Shown here one piece after another: positions 32,067 through 39,833 of a stretch of 64,000 nt of DNA. Position 1 is the stretch's first letter, and the number at the start of each line of letters is the position of its first letter. The translations under genes and the position numbers were made by a program. Source of the stretch: JAUSFM01 sp964343705 (GTDB lineage: Archaea > Nanobdellota > Nanobdellia > Woesearchaeales > UBA12501); assembly GCA_964343705.1 (NCBI GenBank), contig CAYFJX010000009.1, positions 7,297-71,296 of the forward strand. The letters run 5' to 3'. The notes beneath the pieces were generated by a model that saw nothing but the letters and a program-made list of their open reading frames with translations, was not told where the DNA came from and made no database searches.

Positions 32067-32945
32067 ATGTTCATGGGCTTTGGCTACAATGGCGAACTGA
32101 CTAAAGCAGGAGAACGTCTTGACATGCTTGACTTTTTTGCATGGATGAAACGTCTGCAACGCCTAGGTGTTGAGGAATGGAATGTCTGGGACGCAGCAGG
32201 ATACTGGATTGTTAACAAGACTCCAAAAAAGAAAATTGAGAAGCTTGGGAAAAATCCTCGAGCTGCCGACATCCTTGAAGTGTTGATTGCAGAACAAGAT
32301 CGTCCTAAACGTCGAGAAATCAAAGATAATTGTGATCTACGTTCGCAGTACTTGCAGCGTCTTATTGCAGCAACTGGCGTTGAAGCAAAGTACTTTGATT
32401 CAAGAAAAGTTATGCGTGATGATCCACGCTTTGTTGAAGCTTTTGACACAGCGCTTGAGTATGAGAAAGAACTTCCTTTCTTGCTTAGGAACATTATCTG
32501 TCCTAAAACAGACAATCCTGCAAGAGAATTGTACTTGCCGCTTGAAATGGCTGAAGCATTGTACTTGGAAATGTTACAAGATGTATCAGGAAAGTATGGT
32601 CCTGAAACAGAACGGTTTTTTGACGCAGGGATTTTGCGAATGATGCAAAGTCAAGGAAAACCATACGTGACTATCCGTAGTCCTCAACCACCAGATGAGA
32701 CTCCTGTTGGTTACTTGGCAAATAGGTGGTTTGATCCAACACCTGCTCAGGGATTAATGAGGGGAACGCCAGTGGCTTGTTCACAAGATGATCAATTTCG
32801 TCTTGAACGTGTTTTAGGAAAGAGTCCGGAGAGACCAACCTACAAAGCATTTGTTGGCCAGTACTTAAGTGAGTTCAAAGAAGAAGGAGAAAGCTTGATT
32901 GATTGCGCACAGCGATTTTGTGAAGTTTTAGAGGAGGTGATATAA
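32067..32945 (+). CDS. Unknown alpha/beta protein upstream of aspartate racemase; weakly cyclodipeptide-synthase-like
   Basis: The 292-residue frame from ATG 32067 lacks a ribosome-binding site; the likely true start is 31913 across a frameshift. Visible landmarks: a strand-loop MFMGFGYNGELTKAGERL near the start, then EYEKELPFLLRN near residue 140, then ELYLPLEMAEALYL. Spacing of ELPFLL and the following Tyr loosely recalls tRNA-dependent cyclodipeptide synthases, but the catalytic Ser position reads Gly and the YxxxE motif is off by one, so I do not assert it. Its TAA overlaps the ATG of aspartate racemase by one base, so the two are coupled. Confidence 0.45.
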   Translation: MFMGFGYNGELTKAGERLDMLDFFAWMKRLQRLGVEEWNVWDAAGYWIVNKTPKKKIEKLGKNPRAADILEVLIAEQDRPKRREIKDNCDLRSQYLQRLIAATGVEAKYFDSRKVMRDDPRFVEAFDTALEYEKELPFLLRNIICPKTDNPARELYLPLEMAEALYLEMLQDVSGKYGPETERFFDAGILRMMQSQGKPYVTIRSPQPPDETPVGYLANRWFDPTPAQGLMRGTPVACSQDDQFRLERVLGKSPERPTYKAFVGQYLSEFKEEGESLIDCAQRFCEVLEEVI

Positions 32946-33649
32946 TGTCATCTCTTTCTTCATCTTTCAAAACCATCGGTATTCTCGGCGGCATGGGGCC
33001 AGAGGCAACAGCAGCAACATACCAGGAGATTATTCGTTTGTTCCAAGAAAAGTACAATGCAAAGTATGATTCAGACTTTCCAGAGATTGTCGTAGTGAGC
33101 AAACCAATTCCTGATGTTGTTGAGAATCTCGAAAATCCAGAGCAAACAGTGCGAATGTTGTTACAAGGAATTGAACAACTCAAGATTGCAGGTGCTGATT
33201 TTGCAATAATTGCATGTAATACTGTGCAAATATTTATTGAGGAGCTGCGCCAAAAAACTAATTTGCAAATCTTGAGCATTCCAGAAGAAGTTGCAAAAGT
33301 GTTGAAAACAAACAATGTTGCATTGCTTGCAACAGAAGCAACAATAAACGCAAGAATCTTTGACAAAGAATTACAAAGAAAAAACATTGTTTTGACCAAG
33401 CCAGATCAAAAACAACAAGGAGCACTCACAAAAATCATCATGAACATACTCAATGGCAACAAGTCAGAGGATGACCGAGCTGAGCTAGTCTTTATGATTG
33501 ATCAACTCAAATGTCAAGGAGCTGAAGCAGTTATCCTCGGCTGCACTGACTTACCCCTTTTAGTAAGCCAAGAAGACATTAGCATTCCAGTCATTGATAC
33601 CATTAAGGTGATTGCTGCTGCAGCTGTCAGGGAGGCACAAACTATATAA
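32945..33649 (+). CDS. Aspartate/glutamate racemase family protein
   Basis: Interconverts L- and D-Asp (or Glu) without cofactor, using two Cys. Both are present: AIIACNTVQIF and VILGCTDLPLL. The N-terminal IGILGGMGPEATAATYQEI is the classic aspartate racemase motif. Starts one base before the stop of the preceding gene (TAATG), implying coupled expression with the unknown protein. D-amino acids might feed a peptide or cell-wall-like pathway, but no ligase is seen here. Confidence 0.88.
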   Translation: MSSLSSSFKTIGILGGMGPEATAATYQEIIRLFQEKYNAKYDSDFPEIVVVSKPIPDVVENLENPEQTVRMLLQGIEQLKIAGADFAIIACNTVQIFIEELRQKTNLQILSIPEEVAKVLKTNNVALLATEATINARIFDKELQRKNIVLTKPDQKQQGALTKIIMNILNGNKSEDDRAELVFMIDQLKCQGAEAVILGCTDLPLLVSQEDISIPVIDTIKVIAAAAVREAQTI

Positions 33650-33672
33650 AACACAAATAACAGTGATGTACC

Positions 33673-34989
33673 ATGGCAAAACTCAAGCTCCAACGAGCAC
33701 GCGGAACACGAGACTTTTCACCAGAAGAAAAGATAATCCGACAAGAAGTCATTGACCTACTGCGAGGTATCTTTGAAAGTTTTGGTTACTCGCCGTTAGA
33801 AACACCCCTTATCGAACGGTTCGAAGTGCTCTCATCAAAGTACGCTGGTGGTGCAGAAATTCTCAAAGAAACATTCAAGTTTAAAGATCAAGGAAAAAGA
33901 GAACTCTGTTTACGGTATGATCTTACTGTTCCTTTTGCACGATTTGTTGGTATGAACCCTAACGTCAAAATGCCTTTCAAACGATACCAGATGGGAAGGT
34001 GTTTTAGGGATGGCCCCATCAAACTTGGACGGTACAGGGAATTCTGGCAATGTGATGCTGACGTGGTTGGCACAAAAAACATGCTTGCGGACGCAGAACT
34101 TATCATGATGGCACAACGTTTTTTCCGCGAGCTTGGTTTTAATGTAAGAATTGAAGTTAACAACAGGAAATTGTTAGATGGTATTATGGAACAAGTAAAA
34201 ATTCCAGAGAAAAAACGATTAGGAGTGATTGTAGCACTTGACAAAATAAAAAAAATACCAGAAAAAGACGTCAAAAAAGAATTAAAAGACAAAGGAATCT
34301 CAGCTCCACAAATAAAAAAGCTCTTTGAAATTATGAAAGTTGAAGGCAGTAACGCTGAACGCATTGTAAAACTACAAAATTACGTGAAAAATATTCAAGG
34401 AAAAGAAGGACTCGACGAATTGTTTTGGATCTTCAAGTTTCTCAGTGCAGGATCAGACCAAGGTAATGTTTCATTTGAACCAACGCTTGCACGTGGCTTA
34501 TCATACTACACTGGTCCAGTATTTGAAGTGTTCATAAGCAAGCCAGAAAAAGGAGATGTCACCTCATCCCTTGCAGGTGGTGGACGTTATGATTACATGA
34601 TTGGTGATTTTCTTGGTCCAAGCATGGATGTTCCAGCAGTAGGCATAAGTTTTGGTATAGAACCAGTTGTTGAACAACTCAAAATTTACAGAAAAGAAGA
34701 AATTAGTAAACTTACTGTAACACAAGCATACATCATCCCCATAAAAACCAATGAAGAATGTCTGCCTATCCTTACAACTCTTCGAAAAGAGGGGATCAAA
34801 GCAGACATGGACCTAGTTGGAAGAGGGATCAGTAAAAATCTGGATTATGCCAATGCACTTAACATTCCCTATGTATTAATTATAGGCCCACAAGAACTGG
34901 CCAAGAAGAAAGTTAAGCTTAAAGATATGGTCAGTGGCAAGGAAGAAATGGTTTCTATGAGTCAAGTGATTAAAAAACTCAAAATGTGA
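33673..34989 (+). CDS. hisS: Histidyl-tRNA synthetase
   Basis: Class II synthetase of 438 residues. Motif 2 region YQMGRCFRDGPIKLGRYREF, histidine motifs LARGLSYYTGPVFE and SLAGGGRYDYMIG, motif 3 AVGISFGIEPVV, then the HGTP anticodon-binding domain. Its substrate tRNA-His is encoded upstream at 31664, and the aspartate racemase lies 23 nt before it. The pairing of G-1:C73 in that tRNA fits this enzyme. Confidence 0.95.
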   Translation: MAKLKLQRARGTRDFSPEEKIIRQEVIDLLRGIFESFGYSPLETPLIERFEVLSSKYAGGAEILKETFKFKDQGKRELCLRYDLTVPFARFVGMNPNVKMPFKRYQMGRCFRDGPIKLGRYREFWQCDADVVGTKNMLADAELIMMAQRFFRELGFNVRIEVNNRKLLDGIMEQVKIPEKKRLGVIVALDKIKKIPEKDVKKELKDKGISAPQIKKLFEIMKVEGSNAERIVKLQNYVKNIQGKEGLDELFWIFKFLSAGSDQGNVSFEPTLARGLSYYTGPVFEVFISKPEKGDVTSSLAGGGRYDYMIGDFLGPSMDVPAVGISFGIEPVVEQLKIYRKEEISKLTVTQAYIIPIKTNEECLPILTTLRKEGIKADMDLVGRGISKNLDYANALNIPYVLIIGPQELAKKKVKLKDMVSGKEEMVSMSQVIKKLKM

Positions 34990-35027
34990 TGCTTTCTTGC
35001 GGTATTGTCTGGAATACTAAAGCAACT

Positions 35028-35037
35028 CTTTATAAAC
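35028..35037 (+). promoter_or_regulatory. TATA box of the ECF-sigma-like gene
   Basis: CTTTATAAAC, centred 27-28 nt before the ATG at 35060, so transcription of this bacterial-type gene is expected to use archaeal TBP/TFB and to be leaderless. Confidence 0.6.
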
Positions 35038-35059
35038 TATCCTTAACTTAGTTTGTACT

Positions 35060-35794
35060 ATGCCTCCCTTAACCCAGCGTGTAGCAGATCATTCTCTTGA
35101 AGAACGAACACAAGAAGCACAAGATCGTTCTGATCATTCTGGTACTGTGGTCTCCCTTCTTGAGCGTCGGAGAAAACAAGCTCAACCCTACTTTGATGGT
35201 AAATCATTTGATGAAGTATGTGCTGATCTCTATGTGCCAGTTCTTAATTATATTGCAAAAATAGCAAACGATCGCGAGCTTGCAAAAGACGTTACACAGG
35301 AGGTGTTTACTACTATCTTTGAAAAGCATCACCAGTACAGGCAAGGGACCAACTTGAAATCCTGGATCTACCGAATAGCACATAATCACACCATAAACGA
35401 GTTGAGAAGGGGAAATCGCCGAAAAAAGCATGTTACTAGTTATGATGGGTGGGAAAACATAGGTGGATCCACTCTGACCCCTGCTGACCACCTTCCTAAA
35501 GTGCCAACCCCTGAGCAGCACGTTGCAGAGCTTGACGCAGCAGACAAAATTGGGCAAGGCTTGGATACCATGCCTGAATTCTTTGCAGAAGCCTTTGTAC
35601 ATGATGTCCAAGATAGCACGTATAAGGAAACAGCAGAGGAAATGGGATCCCCTCTGGGTACTGTTATGTCCCGTGTTTATCGAGCTAGACGTCGAATGAG
35701 GAAGCATGTTTTAGCAACGTACAGCGACGAGGATCTAGCTGCCAAACTGGATGTACCGGTGAGCAGGGTCCAAGAATACCGTGAAAGTGCTTAA
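35060..35794 (+). CDS. Sigma-70 family factor, ECF (RpoE-like) type
   Basis: A disordered charged N-terminus of about 50 residues is followed by sigma region 2 at 55-123 (YVPVLNYIAKIANDRELAKD, TQEVFTTIFEKHHQY, LKSWIYRIAHNHTINELRR) and region 4 at 164-217 (TYKETAEEMGSPLGTVMSRV, YRARRRMRKHV). The linker has no region 3, as expected for ECF factors. A short C-terminal extension may form another helix-turn-helix (DEDLAAKLDVPVSRVQEY). Immediately downstream are two intron-bearing tRNAs and the RNAP operon. No anti-sigma membrane protein is adjacent. The second sigma-like gene in an otherwise archaeal transcription setting. Confidence 0.85.
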   Translation: MPPLTQRVADHSLEERTQEAQDRSDHSGTVVSLLERRRKQAQPYFDGKSFDEVCADLYVPVLNYIAKIANDRELAKDVTQEVFTTIFEKHHQYRQGTNLKSWIYRIAHNHTINELRRGNRRKKHVTSYDGWENIGGSTLTPADHLPKVPTPEQHVAELDAADKIGQGLDTMPEFFAEAFVHDVQDSTYKETAEEMGSPLGTVMSRVYRARRRMRKHVLATYSDEDLAAKLDVPVSRVQEYRESA

Positions 35795-35933
35795 TTAGTA
35801 CTCAAAAACCACAAACTTTATAAATGACCTGTTTGTTTTGGGGTCCTATGAGAACCATCTTTCTTACGGCTAATAGCGCTTGAATAGCAGTCTATACTCT
35901 GTAAGGAAGAAAAATAACACTGCAATGCTCAAT

Positions 35934-36028
35934 GCCCTGGTAGTGTAGTCCGGTCTAGCATGCAGCCCTGTCACGGCTGCGACCCGGGTTCAAATTCATG
36001 TAAAATGATGGAAGTCCCGGCCAGGGCG
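35934..36028 (+). tRNA. tRNA-Asp (GTC) with a 20-nt intron in the T-loop
   Basis: Acceptor GCCCTGG (35934-35940) / CCAGGGC (36021-36027), discriminator G 36028. Anticodon arm CAGCC-CTGTCAC-GGCTG gives GTC at 35970-35972. T-stem CCGGG/CCCGG (35984-35988, 36016-36020). Intron 35995-36014: central helix TTCA/TGGA, bulges AAT and AGT, inner TCAT/ATGA stem with a GTAAA loop. Splicing at 59/60 restores TTCAAAT. No CCA encoded. A TCTATACTC box lies about 40 nt upstream. Confidence 0.92.
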
Positions 36029-36043
36029 TCCTATTACTGTCAT

Positions 36044-36185
36044 GGGCCGGTAGCTCAGGCTGGTAGAGCACTGCACTTTTAACAAAAACAACCATCAGGG
36101 GATGTTTTTGGGAAGCGATGCAGTGGTCGCGAGTTCAAATGGGTGTTGGCTAACGCTGATGCCACTGAATGTCTCGTCCGGCCCA
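36044..36185 (+). tRNA. tRNA-Lys (TTT) with two introns (37/38 and 59/60)
   Basis: Acceptor GGGCCGG (36044-36050) / CCGGCCC (36178-36184), discriminator A 36185. Anticodon TTT at 36078-36080. First intron 36082-36117 (36 nt) at the canonical 37/38 site: central helix CTTT/GAAG, bulges TAA and CGA, inner helix CAAAAACA/TGTTTTTG. Second intron 36140-36171 (32 nt) in the T-loop: central TTCA/TGAA, bulges AAT and TGT, inner GGGTGTTGGC paired with GCTGATGCC and a TAAC loop. Splicing gives loops CTTTTAA and TTCAAAT. It lies 15 nt after tRNA-Asp and 50 nt before rpoH. Confidence 0.93.
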
Positions 36186-36235
36186 TGTCTTTACATTTAC
36201 AACAACAAAAATCCGTCAATGGGGGATTACTCACT

Positions 36236-36490
36236 GTGCCACGTAAAAAGAAAGTCACCGTCGAAATCAAGGAGCATGTGCTGATGCCAGAGCATAGCAA
36301 GCTCAATGACAAAGAGAAGAAAGACCTCTTTGAAAAGTATGGGGTTTCCCTAAAGGAACTTCCTAAAATTCTTATTACTGATCCTGCAATACAAAAATTA
36401 ACTCCGAAACAAGGAGATATTATTAAGATTACACGGCAAAGTCCAACAGCAGGTGAAACAGTGTTCTATCGAGGTGTGATCGGTGCGTAA
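36236..36490 (+). CDS. rpoH: DNA-directed RNA polymerase subunit Rpo5 (RpoH)
   Basis: An 84-residue subunit matching archaeal RpoH: KEHVLMPEHSKLNDKEKKDL, then LPKILITDPAIQKL and QGDIIKITRQSPTAGETVFY. I take the GTG at 36236 (MPRKKKVTV) as start because the in-frame ATG at 36185 uses the discriminator base of tRNA-Lys. It begins the RNAP operon and overlaps rpoB'' by 8 nt. Confidence 0.92.
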   Translation: MPRKKKVTVEIKEHVLMPEHSKLNDKEKKDLFEKYGVSLKELPKILITDPAIQKLTPKQGDIIKITRQSPTAGETVFYRGVIGA

Positions 36491-37973
36491 ATATAGCAAA
36501 GTTCTTCTCCAGAAGTACTTCGAAGAAAACAGTTTTGTTGGATCTGATATTGAATCATTTAACAATTTTGTAGAGTTTGAGCTTCAAAAGATAATTGAAG
36601 AAAACAAAGAAATTGAACCAACTATTATTCCTCATAACATTGACGAATTTAAGATTGTTCTCGACAAAATCTGGCTTGAAAAACCAACAATTACTGAAGC
36701 AGATGGAAGTAAAAAGAACATTTTTCCAGTTGAAGCAAAACTACGAAAGATTACTTATGCCTCACCTTGTTTTATTGAAGTATCTGCACACATCAATGGT
36801 GTACAACGAGAACTTTTCACAACACAAGTTGCAAGCTTACCTATTATGCTTAAATCAAAATATTGTCACCTAAAAGGTCTTAAACGAGAAGAACTTATTG
36901 AAAAAGGAGAAGACCCAGATGACCCAGGTGGTTACTTTATTATTAATGGAACAGAAAAAGTTCTTATCTCAGTTGAAGATCTTGCAGCAAACAAGATGCT
37001 TATTGAAAAACAAAAAATTGGTGTCAGTGACTACCAAGGACGATTATTTTCTGAACGAGGCTCATTCAAAATTCCACACACACTCGAAAGAATGAAAGAT
37101 GGAATCTTTTACTTAAGTTTTACACGGGTTAAGCGGGTACCTGTGGTCATGGTGCTTAAAGCAATTGGCATGATTCGAGACGACGAAATTATGAAATCAG
37201 TTAGTTCAATTGCATCATATGATGAGGTTATAATCAATCTTTACGAATTCGTAAATGTAAAAACACAAGAAGACGCTCTTGATTGGGTTGCTAAACATAT
37301 TGGTATTACTCAGGCTCGAGAAATCAGACTAGAACGGATGAGGGAAATTCTTGATCGTTATCTGCTTCCACACCTTGGCATTGAGCCAAAGGATAGGATG
37401 AACAAAGCATTTAACTTGTGTAAATTTATGCGGAAATATATTCAAGTTTCACGAAATGAGATCAGTACAGATGACAAAGATCATTATATGAACAAACGTC
37501 TTAAACTTGCAGGCGACTTAATGGCTGATCTTTTCCGTGCAAATCTTAAAGTTCTTATTGGGGATTTACTTTACAACTTCCAACGGATTGTAAAGCGTGG
37601 AAAATTCCCAAGTATTAAAGTTATAATCCGAGACAAACTCTTGACTTCCAGAATTTACAGTTCAATGGCAACTGGAAACTGGGTTGGCTCACGTAAAGGG
37701 ATCAGTCAACGTATCCAACGACTTAACTTTACAGAAACAATGAGTCATCTTCAACGTGTTGTTTCACCTCTTAGTGCATCTCAGGAAAACTTCGCAGCTC
37801 GAGGTCTACATCCTACACACCTTGGACGACTGTGCCCTGTAGAAACACCAGAAGGAACAAATATTGGACTACGAAAAAATCTTGCATTACTTGCTAAGAT
37901 TACAACACCTGAAGATGAAGGTCCAGTCCTTAAATCACTAAAAGACTGTGGACTTCAAGTTATAAACAAATGA
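36483..37973 (+). CDS. rpoB2: RNA polymerase subunit Rpo2 N-terminal half (B'')
   Basis: GTG start overlapping rpoH. The 496-residue N-terminal half of the second-largest subunit, ending after GLHPTHLGRLCPVETPEGTN. The B subunit is split into B'' and B', as in many euryarchaea and some other archaea. RNAP core, lobe and protrusion domains. Confidence 0.96.
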   Translation: MRKYSKVLLQKYFEENSFVGSDIESFNNFVEFELQKIIEENKEIEPTIIPHNIDEFKIVLDKIWLEKPTITEADGSKKNIFPVEAKLRKITYASPCFIEVSAHINGVQRELFTTQVASLPIMLKSKYCHLKGLKREELIEKGEDPDDPGGYFIINGTEKVLISVEDLAANKMLIEKQKIGVSDYQGRLFSERGSFKIPHTLERMKDGIFYLSFTRVKRVPVVMVLKAIGMIRDDEIMKSVSSIASYDEVIINLYEFVNVKTQEDALDWVAKHIGITQAREIRLERMREILDRYLLPHLGIEPKDRMNKAFNLCKFMRKYIQVSRNEISTDDKDHYMNKRLKLAGDLMADLFRANLKVLIGDLLYNFQRIVKRGKFPSIKVIIRDKLLTSRIYSSMATGNWVGSRKGISQRIQRLNFTETMSHLQRVVSPLSASQENFAARGLHPTHLGRLCPVETPEGTNIGLRKNLALLAKITTPEDEGPVLKSLKDCGLQVINK

Positions 37974-38003
37974 TGCAATTATGCAATAACGTGTAACGAA
38001 AAA

Positions 38004-39827
38004 ATGGACAAAAACGAAAACCAAGCAACTGAAGTGTACCTTAACAGCAAGTTTGTAGGTACTGTTGAAAATCCCAAGGAATTTGTAGACAAAGTTGTTT
38101 CAGGACGTCGAAAAGGTACTGTTACTGACAAACTTAATGTTATGTTTAATGAAAAACTAAATCAAGTACAAATTGAACTTGAACGTGGACGTGTACGACG
38201 ACCACTTATTGTTGTAAAAGAAGGAAAGTCAACTCTTTTGGACAAACACCTTCAACAACTTGAAAAAAATGAAATTGTTTTTTCAGACCTTGCAAAACAA
38301 GGTGTTATTGAATACCTAGACTCTCTTGAGGAAGAAGCAGCACTTGTAGCATTTACAGAAGATGATCTAACTCCAGAACACACGCACTTAGAAATTTCAG
38401 CAATGAATATTTTTGGTCTCTGTGGGAGCATGGTTCCATTCGCAAACCACTCACCTGGTGCACGTATTGCAATGGGTGCAAAAAACCAAAAGCAAGCACT
38501 TGGCTTTTACGCAGCAAACTTCCCAGTTCGTATGGACATGGATGTAAATGTTCTTCACACTCCACAACGACCAATTGTAAAAACCCTTATTCATGATCTT
38601 AGTGACTATGACAGTCACCCTTCAGGACAAAATCTTATTGTTGCTGTAATGGCATACAAAGGATACAACATGGAGGACGCTATTATTGTAAACAAAGGGT
38701 CTGTAGACAGAGGTCTTGGCCGATCAACTTATTTTAGACCTGCGATTGTTGAGGAACTACGATACGCAGGAGGACTTACTGATGAAGTAAGCATTCCAGA
38801 CAAAGAAGTAAAAGGATACAAATCAGAACATGATTATCGAATGCTCGAAGAAGATGGGATTATCTACCCTGAGTCAATTGTAAAAGAAGGCGATGTTCTT
38901 ATTGGTAAAACCTCACCTCCACGATTCTTAAGTGGTATGAACGAATACAGTCTAGCATCTACTACTCGTCGAGAAAGTTCATTTATGATGAAACACGGTG
39001 AGAAAGGTGTTGTTGACTTTGTTGCACTTACTGAAAACGAAGAAGGAAACAAACTAGTACAAGTACGACTTCGAGACCAAAGAATCCCTGAGATTGGTGA
39101 TAAGTTTACCTCACGGCACGGGCAAAAAGGTGTTGTTGGACTTCTTGTTCCACATACTGACATGCCATACAGTGCAGCGGGAATGGTTCCTGATATTATC
39201 TTCTCTCCACATGGGGTCCCATCACGTATGACTGTAAGTCACCTTATTGAACTTATTGGTGGAAAAGTAGGTGGGCTAAGTGGAAGATACATTGATGGTA
39301 CAACCTTTGATGGTGAACCTGAAAAACAACTACGAAAACAACTTGTAGAACTTGGCTTCCGCGAGAACGGAACAGAAACAATGTACAATGGTGAGACTGG
39401 TGAGCGATTTGTTGCTCGTATTTACATTGGAAACTTATACTATCTTAAACTAAAACACATGGTTGCTAACAAAATTCACTCACGTGCTCGTGGTCCTATT
39501 CAACTTCTTACACGACAACCAACAGAAGGGCGGTCAAAAGAAGGAGGACTTCGACTTGGTGAGATGGAGAAAGATACCTTTGTTGCACACGGATCCTCAT
39601 TATTACTTAAAGAACGATTTGACAGTGATCGAACTGTAGTTCCAGTTTGTGAAGGCTGCGGTGTTGTTGCTGTATACAATGAGTTCAAAGACCAATCATT
39701 ATGTCCTATTTGCGGAGACAATGTTGAAATAACTGACGTGGAAATGTCCTATGCTTTCAAACTTATCCTAGATGAGTTTAAATCACTGGGCATCTATCCA
39801 AGATTAAAACTACAAACAAAATACTGA
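38004..39827 (+). CDS. rpoB1: RNA polymerase subunit Rpo2 C-terminal half (B')
   Basis: The 607-residue C-terminal half, with the hybrid-binding and wall domains: KGYNMEDAIIVNKGSVDRG, KFTSRHGQKGVVG, MTVSHLIELIGGK, and a C-terminal zinc site (CEGCG, CPICG). Starts at ATG 38004, 30 nt after the B'' stop, so both halves are made from one mRNA. Confidence 0.96.
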   Translation: MDKNENQATEVYLNSKFVGTVENPKEFVDKVVSGRRKGTVTDKLNVMFNEKLNQVQIELERGRVRRPLIVVKEGKSTLLDKHLQQLEKNEIVFSDLAKQGVIEYLDSLEEEAALVAFTEDDLTPEHTHLEISAMNIFGLCGSMVPFANHSPGARIAMGAKNQKQALGFYAANFPVRMDMDVNVLHTPQRPIVKTLIHDLSDYDSHPSGQNLIVAVMAYKGYNMEDAIIVNKGSVDRGLGRSTYFRPAIVEELRYAGGLTDEVSIPDKEVKGYKSEHDYRMLEEDGIIYPESIVKEGDVLIGKTSPPRFLSGMNEYSLASTTRRESSFMMKHGEKGVVDFVALTENEEGNKLVQVRLRDQRIPEIGDKFTSRHGQKGVVGLLVPHTDMPYSAAGMVPDIIFSPHGVPSRMTVSHLIELIGGKVGGLSGRYIDGTTFDGEPEKQLRKQLVELGFRENGTETMYNGETGERFVARIYIGNLYYLKLKHMVANKIHSRARGPIQLLTRQPTEGRSKEGGLRLGEMEKDTFVAHGSSLLLKERFDSDRTVVPVCEGCGVVAVYNEFKDQSLCPICGDNVEITDVEMSYAFKLILDEFKSLGIYPRLKLQTKY

Positions 39828-39833
39828 TGAACT

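Noticed and set aside
32067..32945. Definite cyclodipeptide synthase
   Set aside because: The ELPFLL region is suggestive, but the catalytic Ser is not present and the YxxxE spacing is off by one.
35849..35884. 11-codon leaderless ORF upstream of tRNA-Asp
   Set aside because: The TATA spacing fits but the product is too short to support; it may simply be the tRNA transcript leader.
36185..36235. Upstream start for rpoH at ATG 36185
   Set aside because: It would use the discriminator base of tRNA-Lys and add residues not found in RpoH; GTG 36236 gives the usual length.
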